This document shows positions 13,131 to 24,755 of a stretch of DNA of 64,000 nt, piece after piece (position 1 is the first letter of the stretch; each line of letters begins with the position of its first letter). A model generated the notes under the pieces. That model did not search any database. It had not been told where the DNA came from and worked only from the letters and a program-made list of their open reading frames with translations. Where the stretch lies: positions 1,798,001 to 1,862,000 of the forward strand of contig JAPQWV010000050.1 in NCBI GenBank assembly GCA_027422505.1, written 5' to 3'. The DNA comes from Craterostigma plantagineum (taxonomy: Eukaryota > Streptophyta > Magnoliopsida > Lamiales > Linderniaceae). The translations under genes and the position numbers were made by a program.

Positions 13131-13353
13131 TCTATTCTATTATATAAAGTGTGTGGGGTGGATATAAAATGTCAATTTGGTCTGTCATTTTTTTATTTAT
13201 TAACATGCATCCCTAAAGATCAGTTTTTCTTTTATATAGTTAAAAAGTTTATTTCATCTATGATATTAAAAAAAAAAAACTCAAAAATTAAGAATAACGT
13301 AAAATATAATTTAAATTCAAAGCACGCACATAGAGTGGAGAAAAGAGTACTAG
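13131..13353 (+). mobile_element. Small Helitron-like element
   Basis: It begins TCTATTCTATTATATAAAG after an A and ends CTAG before a T, as expected for Helitron insertion between A and T. The start resembles that of the clearer element at 58609-58864. The 3' hairpin is weak. No coding content. Confidence 0.45.
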
Positions 13354-15477
13354 TAATTATAATAGAACAATAATTAGGGATGCATTTTGGATTTCGAAAC
13401 AGACTTGTAATCGAATTTAAAATTAAAACAAACAACAGACGTTAAACTTTTCTAGGATTGGATGAAAGCGAAATCAATTTCCGATTCTAAAACTGATGAT
13501 TTGGAGGAAACTTCTATGTAATTTCAAATCTAGTTAAAGTTAGGCGATGTTACATATGAAAATAGTTGAGATTCAATTCAGACACCCAACTTGATTGTGC
13601 ATGGATATTTTTCGTAGATGAAAATAATAAGAGAAGAACGATTGTTGGCAAAGCGGATGATATTAAGATTCGAAATGAATTCAGCTAAAATTAACCATAG
13701 TGTAAAGACTACGGTGACATGCATTGAAAAATACTCTTTAGGAAAAGAAAAGGTTTAGAGAAAGGATAAAGCAGTAGTGGCGTGACAAAGCACGCTAAAT
13801 TTGAACAACTAATTCAATTTTCAGTTCTGTTCTTTTTTTCCCCATATTAGATTAACGAAATAGAGAAACCTTGCAGAATTTAAAGCCATGAAATGTGCGA
13901 CTTGAAAGTCTACTATTATTCTAAATTTCGACGTGGTCCATGCAATAGATGAACATATCAACACGATATTTACATATTTACTACTTTGAACGGTAACAGT
14001 TTTCTTTTGCGTGATTGCTCAAAATGGCGGCGATATGGAATATTAATATACCAGCAAATAAAATCAAAATTTAAGCATTACGAAACTTCCGAATGTATTG
14101 GCTTACTAGGTTTTTTGTACTTCTTACCAATTTATATATGATATTATACTGCCATTTAAATTCCTATTGACTGATAGAAAAAAAATAATAATTTTTGACT
14201 ATTTTTTTAATTACATACGATACGACTGAAAAGCATGGTGATCGTTTACCTGAGTGACTGAAGTGAATCGAAGTCCAATAAGTTGTTTGATGCTAAAAAT
14301 TCGTTATGTTCACAAGTGGAAATAACTAATAAATGTAGACATTTTTTGAATTACAATGATTTCAATTCTAAATCATAAAATACCTTGAATCGTTTTTCCC
14401 TATTTACCTTAAAAAAGATCCCAAAATCGTCCTCACAGAAACAAAAATCATCAAAACACCATTAATTTCAAATATTGGATGCAATTGATATAATTTTATC
14501 TATTAGATAGTTATTATTTGTACCTTTTAGTTGTAAATCAAATCCATTCGTACTCTTTCCACTGTCCAAAGGTCGTTATTATTCAATTTGCCCCTATCAA
14601 TATCCCAAAAAACAGGAGAAAAAAAAATAATATTAAAAGATGCTCAAATGCAATGTTAACTACAAATAATGCAATATTGTACAAATGGACCATATTGTAA
14701 GGACTAATAGTCTAATTGACTTCTTATACAATAATTAAATAATAGCGATCTTATCACCACCTTATGCTTCGTACGAAGCTTACATTTTCGACCATTGCAT
14801 ATCCACTCATTTTTCCCCACTGTCCCCTCTTACAATAGTTATCATATTATTATCATCTTCCTTCAGATAATATCCTTATACTCCTATTAAACATATAATT
14901 CCACAGTGACTATCTCCGTAAAATGTCATCATAATATTCTCAAACATTCACTTTAAATCAAACTGAGTCTCAACGACATGAATAAACACCCGACTTCATG
15001 GATAATAATAGCTTATGTATACTACTGTTCATACTGTCCCAAGTCAACACAGAAAATGGAAGTCAATGAATCAAATTTAGATCAATTTCGGTATCTCTAA
15101 AAAAATACGTGTTTTCAACCACTCGACCAGTCTAGTCTTGGCCATTAACTTACAAATCGAAACTAACAAATTTAGTAAAAATGAAAAAAGGAAAAAAAAA
15201 AAATCACTATCATAGAACGCCAAACTAGAAAAATAGGAAACCTCGAGGGCAATAGGGTAAATTCAACCCCACACAAGCGACAATCAACATGGATCACGCC
15301 TAAGCAAAACCCTATCCTCTATATAAACCAATTCACCACATCAGTTAATGCCTCACTCCCAACAAAACATTCCAAATAAAAGCCATTCTTGTCACAAGAA
15401 TATCTCTACTAAGCTATCAACTCACTCAAAAAATTCAATTACATCCAATCCCATAAAAAAAATAGAAAGAAAAAGAA
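13354..15477. other. End of copy A and unique spacer
   Basis: Similarity to copy B ends near 13975 (61420 in B). After that the sequence is AT-rich and seen only once here. A TATA-like string TATATAAAC at about 15319-15328 precedes the MenB-derived gene piece. No other gene was recognised. Confidence 0.45.
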
Positions 15478-15965
15478 TGGCTTTCAACATGGATCTTGAG
15501 AAGGTTAACCGTAGAATATCTTCCCTCGCAAGCCCACTTAACCCCGCCGCCGGCAATAATTACAATAATGACGAAAATGCCCTCGAATTTTCGAACTGCA
15601 GCAGAAAATTGAAACGACTCTTACCACCGCGTGCACGGCGAAGTGCCCACGCACATCCCCGAGTGGGCACGGCCATCGACGAAGGAGGAAAACCCTACGA
15701 AGATATCATATATGAGAAAGCGCTCGCGAAGGCATTGAAGGTATTATTGCATAATCCATGTGTTTATTATTACATTTCGTTTTCTAACATATGTTGATTT
15801 GTTGTTTTTCTCTTGATTTTAATAATTTTGCTTTTGTTGAGTAGATAAACGATTAATAGGCGGAGAGGAGAAATGCGTTTAGGCCACAAACTGTGAAGGA
15901 CTCATGCGTGCCTTCAATGATGCGAGGGATGATAATAAGATTGGTGTCATTATTTTCACTGGAAG
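15478..15965 (+). pseudogene. DHNA-CoA synthase (naphthoate synthase, MenB/NS) 5' fragment
   Basis: The family makes 1,4-dihydroxy-2-naphthoyl-CoA for phylloquinone, in plants in the peroxisome. Exon 1 (15478-15740) opens MAFNMDLEKVNRRISSLAS. After a one-base frameshift near 15610 it reads YHRVHGEVPTH, and after another shift EDIIYEKAL. A GT donor follows at 15741. Exon 2 (about 15845-15965) reads RRNAFRPQTVK and then, after a further shift, LMRAFNDARDD and IGVIIFTG, again with a GT donor. These strings match the N-terminal third of plant enzymes. The remaining exons with the crotonase active site are missing, and the next sequence is a reversed KCS piece. Introns are kept, so this is not a processed copy. 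Confidence 0.8.
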
Positions 15966-15970
15966 GTATA

Positions 15971-16020
15971 TGTTTACACGCACACACACACACACACATA
16001 TAAAATATATATAATATAGA
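15971..16020. repeat. (CA)n/(TA)n microsatellite
   Basis: An ACACAC run of about 25 bases is followed by a TATATA-rich run, in what would be the second intron of the MenB fragment. Confidence 0.8.
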
Positions 16021-16164
16021 TTATGATTATAATATATTCTTTATCTTCTCTTTTTGGTCCAATATGTACGTATTATAATTCTGAACTTATATGTGTTTAT
16101 GCGATATAAAGAACTGTGTTATAATAATGCTTTGGACCAGTGGAAAGTATCTCAGTGCTTAGAA

Positions 16165-16864
16165 TCACAGCATTACACTTCCTCGAGTCTTCATGATATT
16201 TGCAGCCATGTCTATTGCTATTGCACTTGCGCTGCACCCCATCCGCTCAGCGTTATAACTCTTAACATCCTCTCTCATTCCAAACTCGTTAACTATCATC
16301 GAAGAAAGGGACGGTGACGGACAGAAGCCACTGCAGTTCACTATGAGCACGTCGATTTCCATCGGTGAAACTTTTGTTCTGTAAGAAGGTCTTTGAGTAC
16401 TGGAAAAGTACCATTTGTACTTCTTTGAGGCTTCTCCTTGGCCGACTTTGGTGGGATGTAGAATATAGCTGGTGGAAGATAGGTTGCTCGCTTTGCCCAG
16501 AATGTGAGAGGATCTTCGACATGAACGAGATGCTTTCTTTTTCGAGGAAATCGACTTTTTGAGCGTGTTCGAGGTATGTCGAAGATGGGACTCTGCAGAA
16601 ATTAGGAGGCTTTAGACAAGAGAAATCTACCAAGTACAAAGTGGACGATGATGATGAGCTTGAAGTGTAGCGTTTGAGAATGGCTAGAACGATGAAGATT
16701 GAGGCTGCTATGCAGTGGAAGATTAGATCCCTATTTTGGACGATGAATAGAGATTGCATTGTGAAAAGGGTGAGCATTACTAAAAATTCGAACATCTTAG
16801 CGTACATTTGGCCGTCGGATACAACAAGCTTGTGGGAGATGATATTGTTCTTCGTGGACGACAT
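16165..16864 (-). pseudogene. 3-ketoacyl-CoA synthase (KCS/FAE1-like) 5' fragment
   Basis: KCS enzymes condense malonyl-CoA with acyl-CoA in the ER for very-long-chain fatty acids. The start chosen is ATG at 16864 (MSSTKNNIISHKL). Two hydrophobic segments follow in the first 70 residues, then YLVDFSCLKPPNFCRVP, typical of the FAE1/type III polyketide-synthase-like N-terminal domain. Near 16355 the frame changes by one base. The second frame carries DVLIVNCSGFCPSPSLSSMI and the catalytic-Cys motif MGCSAS. The sequence stops soon after, so the catalytic His and Asn and the C-terminal half (family length about 490 residues) are missing. It lies on the strand opposite to its neighbours. Confidence 0.85.
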
Positions 16865-16897
16865 GCTTGTGGAGTGACAATAATTGCGTATATACAT

Positions 16898-17141
16898 TTA
16901 TGTAGTATAGGAATCGACAGATTATTTGGTGTTTTTAAATCGTTTTTTTTCTTTTCCAACTTGTTGAACAACATTGCCATTCCATAAATGCTTTCTTCCG
17001 AGTCGTTGTATGTGTGCATGAAGTTGGTTGTTGGGGGAACATCTGAAAACGTATTTATTGTAATTACTTCAAAGTCCACCGTTCTTGTCAGTGAATTTGC
17101 AGGAGCCAACCCATCGGGGATCGATTTAATCGCAACCAACA
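16898..17141. other. Unassigned stretch upstream of the KCS fragment
   Basis: It would be the KCS promoter side. Open frames exist on both strands (16988-17203 plus, 17142-16780 minus), but neither is a family I recognise and they overlap, so at most one could be real. It may be a further small gene fragment. Confidence 0.3.
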
Positions 17142-17565
17142 TGTATGGGCCAACATTAGATACTCTAGTTGCAGTTCAGCATAAATTAAAACAAAAAACG
17201 TGAAAAATTCAAACACCTTTATTAGAAATTGGTGAACAAACCCATTTTAAACTAAAATTTAATTTTGGGTCTTGGCTTACCTACACAATAAATTTGACGT
17301 ATGCGTGTTTAATGAAAAACGCACGTATGTGTTTTTATCAAGGTTGGGATATGGTGTAATAGGACACATTTTTTTTTTTTTTGTGTGTGGAGTTGGGTTA
17401 TACACAATTGAGTAGGAAAGACAAAACCTTAAGTTTGTCGTCGTTTAAATTAACGAATACAAACAAACGAATTGCGCCACACAAGAAAAGCCTAACCGTT
17501 TAAAATTAGGACACCATTAAAATTGCCAATATACAATATCAGATATCTATACTCTTATAATATAT
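17142..17565 (+). repeat. Third, diverged piece of the duplicated flank (empty site)
   Basis: The first ~100 bp match 3085-3204 (GGCCAACATTAGATA and following) and the rest match 4167-4450. The 953-bp MULE-like element that separates these parts in copy A is absent. It is thus the pre-insertion arrangement. It runs into a short TA-rich stretch and then the NB-LRR fragment. Confidence 0.8.
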
Positions 17566-17605
17566 ATATATATATACATATATATGTAGTTTTTTGGAAA
17601 AAAAA

Positions 17606-18204
17606 AAATCTAGTCGAGTTGGAACGCTTACTATGTATCAGAAGATGACGAGGAACTAAGCGACTACCGCCTCAACAATCTTGCACTTCTGCATAGGCTT
17701 CGATCCTTGAAACTAGATTTTCTTTATTGCACTTTGCACATGGAAAACATCGCCTTACCAAACTCGGTGAAGGAGTTGGTTTTGATCTGTTGTCGACTCC
17801 GCTGGGAAGACATGAACGGGTCGGTTCGCTGCCGAACCTCCAAGTGCTTAAGCTATGCAACGATGCCTTTGTCGGGGAAGAGTGTGCATGGTCGAAGGGC
17901 AATTTCGGAAATTAAAGTACCCGAAGCTTTATGATTTACGTGTTGTGGCTTGGGGAGCAGAGGCTAGTAACCTTCCTGCTCTTGAGATGCTTGCCCTTGA
18001 CGAAGTGTGGCGGCTGAAGGAATTTCCGTCAGGCATCAAAGATATTGATACCCTTCGTAGGATACGCGTGGGATTTTGCAATGAATGCGTCGTCGACTTA
18101 GTGAAGCAGATAGGAGGAACAAGACGACCTTGGCTATGAGATCCTTGTTGAGCTATTATATGATGAAGGTTAATTCTATCCGACGCTGTATAATTACTAG
18201 TCGT
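17606..18204 (+). pseudogene. NB-LRR 3' fragment (LRR end only)
   Basis: This matches 42630-43225 of the NB-LRR gene downstream, from the LRR stretch around LLHRLRSLKL to the last residues. Reading frames change several times: GSLPNLQVLKLCNDAFVGEE is in one frame and LPALEMLALDEVWRLKEFPS in another. No NB-ARC part is present. It joins V-ATPase A coding sequence directly at about 18205-18211, where the paralogue near 43225 continues into its own 3' flank. It keeps an AAA in GGAAATTAAAGTACC where the paralogue has AA and a frameshift. Confidence 0.88.
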
Positions 18205-18399
18205 CCATTTGCTGATGGAATGGCTGGAGCTGCTATGTATGAACTCGTTCGTGTCGGTAATGACAATTTAATTGCAGAAATTATTCGACTGGAAGGAGAT
18301 TCCGCCACCATTCAGGGTTGGTGCTTTCTGATTCCTTCGATTTTCATTCTTCCTTTGCTTATGCTAAGTTGCACTATAAACAGTGCCTTCGCTTATCTA

Positions 18400-19604
18400 G
18401 GGAGAAAACCATTTTTGGTCCCGATGTTTACCCTATGGGCGTTTTGGTCCCCGATGTTTTCATTTGCCACATTTAGTCCCTCATGTTTCTTCGTTTGAAC
18501 CAAATTGGTCCATATGTTAAATCCACGTTAATTTGGACGGAATAGGTTAACAATTCCGTCGCTAAAGGAAAAAAGTTTTAAAAAATGATAAGTTAAACAC
18601 AAAAAATTAGGAAATATTCCAAAAAAGGAAAAAATTCAAAAATAGAGTAAAAAATTCAAAAAAAAAGAGAATATTACAAATAAATTAAATAAAAAATAAA
18701 AAATAATAATAAAAATAAAATAATAAACTAAAATTTAAAAATGATAGATATAAATTTAAGATTTTAAAAAATTGAAAAATAAAATATATTTATTTACTAA
18801 AAATTAAGTAAAAAGGAAAAACAAAATTAAGGATAAAAAATGCCTCTATAAGTTTTACGAAGTCCGTCCCTGCCAAGTTAATGAGGACATAATCGTCCCA
18901 ATTCTCGAATTTGTTTTTAACAAATATACTGGGATGATTGCATCTCGTTAACTGGACAGAGACGAGATGGGGAATTATCGTCAACTTTCAGTGACATTTT
19001 TATCCTCACTTATTTTTAGTTTTCAATAAATATATATTTTGTATTTTTTATTATTTATTATTTATTATTTATTATCTTTTTAGTTTTTATCTCTCTCTTT
19101 TTTGTTTATTTTTTACTTAAGTTATTTTAATGTTGTATTTTTTCTATATTTTAATTTGTTATTTTAATACATTTTTATTATAAATAATAAAAGTAATAAA
19201 TAATAAATAAAAATATAAATATTTTATTATTTATTTTTATTATTATGTATCTTTTTATTATTATTATTTTTATTTAATTTACTAGTAAATATCTCTTTTT
19301 TGAATATTTTACTCTATTTTTGAATTTTTTCCTTTTTGGTATTTTCCCTCATTTTTATGTTTAATTTATCATTTTTTTTAACTTTTTCCTTTAGCGACGG
19401 AATTTCCGTCGCAAATGTCGCCGCTAATTTTGCGAGGAATTTCCATCGCTAATGCTGACCTATTCCGTCTAAATTAACGTTGATTTAACAGATGGACCAA
19501 TTTGGTTCAAATTACGAAAAATAAGAGATAAATGTGGCAAGTGAAAACATCGGGACCAAAAGCGCCCATAGGGTAAACATCGGGGACCGAAAATGGTTTT
19601 TTCC
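18400..19604. mobile_element. MULE-like long-TIR element in a V-ATPase A intron
   Basis: The ends GGGAGAAAACCATTTTTGGT and (inverted) GGGAAAAAACCATTTTCGGT begin terminal inverted repeats that can be followed for roughly 300 bp or more, including TTTAGCGACGGAATTTCCGT-type stretches. Flanking 9-mers GCTTATCTA (18391-18399) and GCTTAACTA (19605-19613) differ at one base, a 9-bp target-site duplication fitting Mutator-like elements. The core is AT-rich with no transposase. It sits wholly within the intron between 18316 and 19752. Confidence 0.85.
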
Positions 19605-20285
19605 CGCTTAACTACGAAGAAACATTGTTTGGATTATGAAAATAGAATATACGTGTTTCCCCTTTCCACTTCTCTACGTACACATCTCGTGACTGAAAGG
19701 TAGTAATTACATGAGATCGTTATTTATGTGTCACTTCTTCTTTGTCCATAGTGTATGAAGAAAACAGCTGGGCTGATGGTGAATGACACTGTTCTTCGAA
19801 CACACAAGGTAAGTTTATTTTATTTCTGATTGCATTTCGTTAAGTTGTTTCTTTTCCATACATAGAACTAATACATGCTCGTGTGCTGAACTTACAGCCT
19901 TTGTTGGTGGAACTGGGTCCTGGAATCCTGGGAAATATCTTTGACGGCATGTCGGTTCCTGACATTTGCTCACATTTGTTTTTATTTGCCAGCTCTGTGT
20001 TTTCAGATAGTTAGTTTGAAATGTGTCTGATAGTACTTTGGATGCAGAGGCCTCTAAAAACAATCGCCATAAGATCTGGTGACGTATATATTCCCCGTGG
20101 TGTTTCTGTCCCAGCCCTTGACAAGGACACTCTATTGGAATTTCAGCCAAAGAAAATAGGTTCCTGAACTTGCTCAATTTTTTGAGTTCCTTGTAACTTC
20201 AATACCTTGACGTGAACTGCAGATAACACATTGGAATTTGATGCAGTGTGATCTTCATTGATAGGGGAGGGTGACCTTTTGAGTG

Positions 20286-20621
20286 TGCTAGAGAAAAGAC
20301 GGCGGTAGGTGATAATAGCAGAATAGGTAACTTTTACTAATAACGAAGAACGAAGAACAAAGAGATTAAACGATACTAATAGCTAAAACCGAGAGTTCAA
20401 GAACCAAGAACTCCGGTACTCACGATCCGATAGTCAAAGACTACGGCCCTCAAAAATCCCAAAATAAACCCGATACCCATCTTCTACGAAACTGACGCCT
20501 ACATATAGGACTAAAACCAATATTTAAACTCCTAATAAATCTCAAATACTAAATACTAAATCAAATCTAATTAAAATTCAAACTTAAAATAAATAATAAT
20601 ACTAATTATAGACTCTTAACA
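20286..20621 (-). repeat. LTR of the gag-only element (3' in element sense)
   Basis: 336 bp, similar to 22012-22341 apart from scattered substitutions and short indels. Confidence 0.92.
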
Positions 20622-20649
20622 CTATCCACCCCTCAAAACAGCACTGTCC

Positions 20650-21849
20650 TCAAGGCGGAAATTTGGGAATTGGTGGCGTCGATGATGGTTGTCTTGGAAT
20701 CAATGATAGTAGGTTGAATTCGTGTCCGGCCTGACTCGCCTTATCACTCTCCTCTTCTTCCTCTTCGTCCTCCCCTGCGATAATCATTTGAAGTTCTTTA
20801 TTCAAGCACACATGATCACGCCCGTAGGGTTGTCTACAGCGGAAACAAAGCCCTTTAGCCCTTAAATCTTGAAACTCGCGGTCGGATAAGCGACAGAAGG
20901 GTCGAGTATGTGTTGGCTGATGTGATGGTTGTTTTCGATCTACTAGTGAATCGTAACGAACTAATCCTTTCTCTTCACGAAGACATCCTATAATCTCGTC
21001 GTTTCTTGGTCCATTGTCATCAACGATCGATGTTGTCATGCTGTTGTGGCTTGGTAATTTAGGCGATGTCTGGGATTCCCGTATGGTCAAGGGCCAATTT
21101 TGAGAGTAGCGTGTGGTTGGAGAGGGAACATGCAGTTGGGCCGTGCATGCGGGTAATTGGTGATTAGGCGAGCGCTTGATCATACTGGTATAGCCCTCAT
21201 GTCTTTGCCTCAACAGTTTTCGCTCGACACCGCGAGCAACTTCAAAAGCATTTTCAACTGAATACGGGCTTAAAATTTGAAACCTCATCTCTCAGTGTTG
21301 TATGTATACCCATCAAGAAGAAATCCAAGTGCTGATAGGTTGGAATATCGGGCAAATTCGATACCATGCGGATAAATTCGTGAAAGTATTCATCGATCGG
21401 GCCAGTTTGGCGAACGCTTGCGAGTCGTTGCACCGGGCGACCCGCATATTGGTTGTCGAAGGTGTCAATCAATTTGCATGTGAAAACCTCCCACGTGATA
21501 TTAGGTTGGGTCGTCAATAACCTCCGAATCCATGGTGTTGTCGTTCCCTCCATGCATATCATCGCACACGAGATCCACTGAGTCGTTGGAATTTTATTGA
21601 GGAAAAAATACTGATCAGCTTGGGCTAGCCACCCATGGGGATCCGTGCCGTTAAACGATGGTAGTTCCACGCGACGTTGGACCATCGCCGGTAGAGATTC
21701 ACCCCCCTGGTCACGGCTTCTGGTGGCGGGTCTAGTTGTGTGGTTTTCGCCTTTAATAGTGCTAACACCTCCTTCATCTGCGCACTTAGTGCTTCAACGG
21801 TCTTCTCTAACCCTTTGAAATGCGCATCTGACGAATGCGTGACGACCAA
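20650..21849 (-). pseudogene. Ty3/gypsy-type gag, two frameshifts
   Basis: Three overlapping minus-strand frames make one gag. 21849-21625 opens MVVTHSSDAHFKGLEKTVEA. 21685-21254 holds the retrotransposon-gag domain (LPSFNGTDPHGWLAQADQYF, then WEVFTCKLIDTF). 21288-20650 holds a basic linker and a zinc-knuckle-like CFRCRQPYGRDHVC followed by an acidic run. Gag ends shortly before the polypurine tract, where an autonomous relative would go on to protease. The frame changes near 21650 and 21270 mean this copy is probably not translated whole. Confidence 0.82.
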
Positions 21850-21862
21850 TTTTTTTTTTCGG

Positions 21863-21978
21863 GCGATGAACAGTAACTTTTTGCGGTGAACAGTAGATCG
21901 GCTGGGCGATGAACAGTAACTCGGCTTGGCGGGGTTAGACGGCAGCGGTGAACAGTGTTTACAGCGATGAATAGTCCT
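21863..21978. repeat. Short tandem-like array of GCGRTGAACAGTA
   Basis: Five copies of GCGGTGAACAGT or GCGATGAACAGT (one as GCGATGAATAGT) lie between gag and the LTR, in the element's leader. Starts are near 21863, 21883, 21906, 21945 and 21964. The reverse complement of the same core (ACTGTTCACCGC) recurs in the LTRs of the gypsy element at 45968-55440. Confidence 0.75.
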
Positions 21979-22011
21979 CGGGCGGGGGTTCGGCGGCAGG
22001 TCGGACCAATT

Positions 22012-22341
22012 TGATAGAGAAAAGACGGCGGTAGGCGATAATAACAGAATAGATAACTTTTATTAATGACGAATAACGAAGAACAAAGAGATTAAACGAT
22101 ACTAATAGCTAAATCTGAGAGTTCAATAACCAAGAACTCCGGCCCTCACAATCCGATAGTCAAAGACTACGGCCCTCAAAAATCCAAAATAAAACTGATA
22201 CCCATCTTCTACGAAACTGACGCATATATATAGGACTAAAACCAATATTTAAACTCCTAATAAATCTCAAATACTAAATACTAAATCAAATCTAATTAAA
22301 GTTCAAACTTGAAATATAATACTAATTATAGACTCTTAACA
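22012..22341 (-). repeat. LTR of the gag-only element (5' in element sense)
   Basis: 330 bp. The sequence just inside it, read on the minus strand, is ATTGGTCCGACC, which may be the primer binding site but is not the usual initiator-Met sequence. Confidence 0.92.
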
Positions 22342-23605
22342 GAGCGGCGGTGACTTATATGCGGTATTAATTACGGAAATATGTAATACTTTATCCAAAA
22401 TGATTATGCAGATGTTGTCATGTTCACCTTTTTTGACCAATTTATAATGCAGAATGTATTTGAGAACAGTTGACGCAACGTCATGTTGCTCTTCCTCCTT
22501 AGGCTATGGGCAAGGTGACTTATGTTGCTCCTGCTGGCCAGTACTCGTTGAAGGTTTGTCTGTATTCATTATAAAATATATCTCTTTCACTGCATTATTT
22601 TTTTTACTAGAGCTGTAGGTTTTTGTGCATCTAAGCATTTCCCTCGTTTTTCAGGATACAAGTTCTCGAACTTGAATTTCAAGGTCTCTGCAGACCTGGC
22701 CTGGCCGTACAACTACTTACTGGGCAAATTTTGTTTACTTTATTTCACATAGCGTGTTCTTGATGCACTATTCCCCTCTGTTCTTGGATGTACCTATGCC
22801 ATTCCTGGTGCGTTTGGCCGTGGGGAAGCAGTCGTTAGTCAGACACTTTCGAAGGTGAATGTGTTTGTAGAAATTTCATTTCAAACAAAATCTGTATTCA
22901 TTTCATGATTATGACCCCTACTCTTCTCTTACGATGCAGTATTCCAACTGTCGTTTATGTTGTTTGTCGTGAGAGAGGAAATGAAATGGCGGAGGCAAGT
23001 AGATTGCATGATTCTTATTCGTAGGATTCTTTCTGACATAGTGATATGCTGCGGGTTCTTATGGACTTCCCTCAATTAACAATGACTTTGCCTGATGGTC
23101 GGGAGGAATCTGTCATGAAGCGTACTACGCTGGCGGCGCCCATGGCTGCTCGTGAGGCTTCAATTTACGCAGGTGACTTTAGTTGATAATGTAATATATA
23201 TTTTCTCAAGGAGAATCATAAATATTTACAATGGTATCCAACCGAGCTTAGCTTTCTCAATGTCTATAAATGACAAATAAAAGCTGAATAGTTGGGCTGC
23301 AGCCAATAGCGCTCAATGCTGAATAATATGCGTTCAGGAATCACCATAGCTGAGTACTTCAGAGACATGGGGTACAATCACAATGTCAGTATGATGGCTG
23401 ACTCAACCTCCCGTTGGGCAGAGGCACTGCGTGAAATTTCTGGATGACTTGTACGTGTCCCAAATTATTTTGCCAATTTTGTGCTTAAGCTACCCTACAT
23501 TTGATCATGACGACTGACTGCTATCTGCGCACTGAAAGCTTAACTAGACTAAACATTCTTTTATTTTATCATGTAATTTTGTCGACAAGAACCTTCTCCT
23601 TGTAG

Positions 23606-23806
<201 letters not shown>

Positions 23807-23873
23807 TAAAGTGAAATAATGTTGTCAGGGTTCATTCTTTGATGCACCTTAGTGATTTGTTTCCCTTATTTAG

Positions 23874-24062
<189 letters not shown>

Positions 24063-24755
24063 TAGGCACTGGAATCCTTTTATGAGAAGTTTGATCCAGA
24101 TTTCATAGATATCAGGACGAAAGCTCGTGAAGTGCTGCAGAGAGAAGATGATCTTAATGAAATTGTGCAGGTACTTTTTACGTTTGCAAATTCCCTTTTC
24201 TATTCTTGAGCGAAGCTAAATACTATGTACTTAGTATAGGACTAGAATCAACATAACTGTGTCTGTTATATCTTAGCGCAAAGATTCGTTATTCATGCAA
24301 TTGCGTTCACTCTACAAGTAACTGTATTTCCATTTAAAATAAAATTTGTCTTTTGGATTCTGTTTGCAGCTTGTTGGAAAAGATGCATTAGCCGAAACTG
24401 ACAAAATTACCCTGGAAACGGCTAAGCTCTTGAGGGAGGACTATCTCGCCCAGAATGTATTTACTCCGTTAGGATCTTGTCTCCTCATCTGACTTTCCTT
24501 CCAAATCTGCTTTGTGATTACCTATTCTTACTTTGAATCTAAGGTATGATAAATTCTGCCCATTCTACAAATCCGTGTGGATGATGCGAAACATAATACA
24601 TTTTTACAGTTTGGCTAATCAGATTAGAAATTCTTACTTGTGCAAGTTTTTTTTTTTTTTCGCCATAAAAATTCCAAACCCATGTGCAATATAAGAGAGA
24701 GAGAGAGAGAATCCCGACGTGATATTCTGATATCTCATGTGCAGGCTGTGGAATG

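Larger units (their letters stand above)
215..13975 (+). repeat. Segmental duplication, copy A
   Basis: This block aligns in the same orientation with 43918-61420. Shared landmarks in order are the stretch at 1581-3213 (43985-45558), a MULE-like element (3214-4166), the flank at 4176-4756 (55942-56499), the F-box/kelch gene (4757-5895 against 56500-57642) and the flank at 11374-13975 (57835-61420). Copy A alone carries the hAT element at 272-1580 and the copia element at 6054-11368. Boundaries are read by eye and are good to a few tens of bases. Differences from copy B are frequent, many of them one-base indels. Confidence 0.9.
20286..22341 (-). mobile_element. Gag-only LTR element (TR-GAG type) inside a V-ATPase A exon
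   Basis: Direct repeats 20286-20621 and 22012-22341 start TG and end CTTAACA. Target-site duplications GAGTG (20281-20285) and GAGCG (22342-22346) flank it. The split codons rejoin as LLSGGDLYA of the V-ATPase A exon. A purine tract TTGAGGGGTGGATAG on the minus strand lies beside the left LTR, so the element reads on the minus strand. The internal ~1.4 kb codes only gag; protease, RT, RNase H and integrase are absent. This matches terminal-repeat retrotransposons with a GAG domain, which need enzymes from other elements. Confidence 0.92.

Noticed and set aside
13104..13373. An 89-residue gene
   Set aside because: AT-rich, overlaps the Helitron-like element, and has no recognisable motif.
16988..17203. 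A short gene upstream of the KCS fragment
   Set aside because: Overlaps an equally long frame on the other strand, shows no known motif, and its end lies in the repeated flank.
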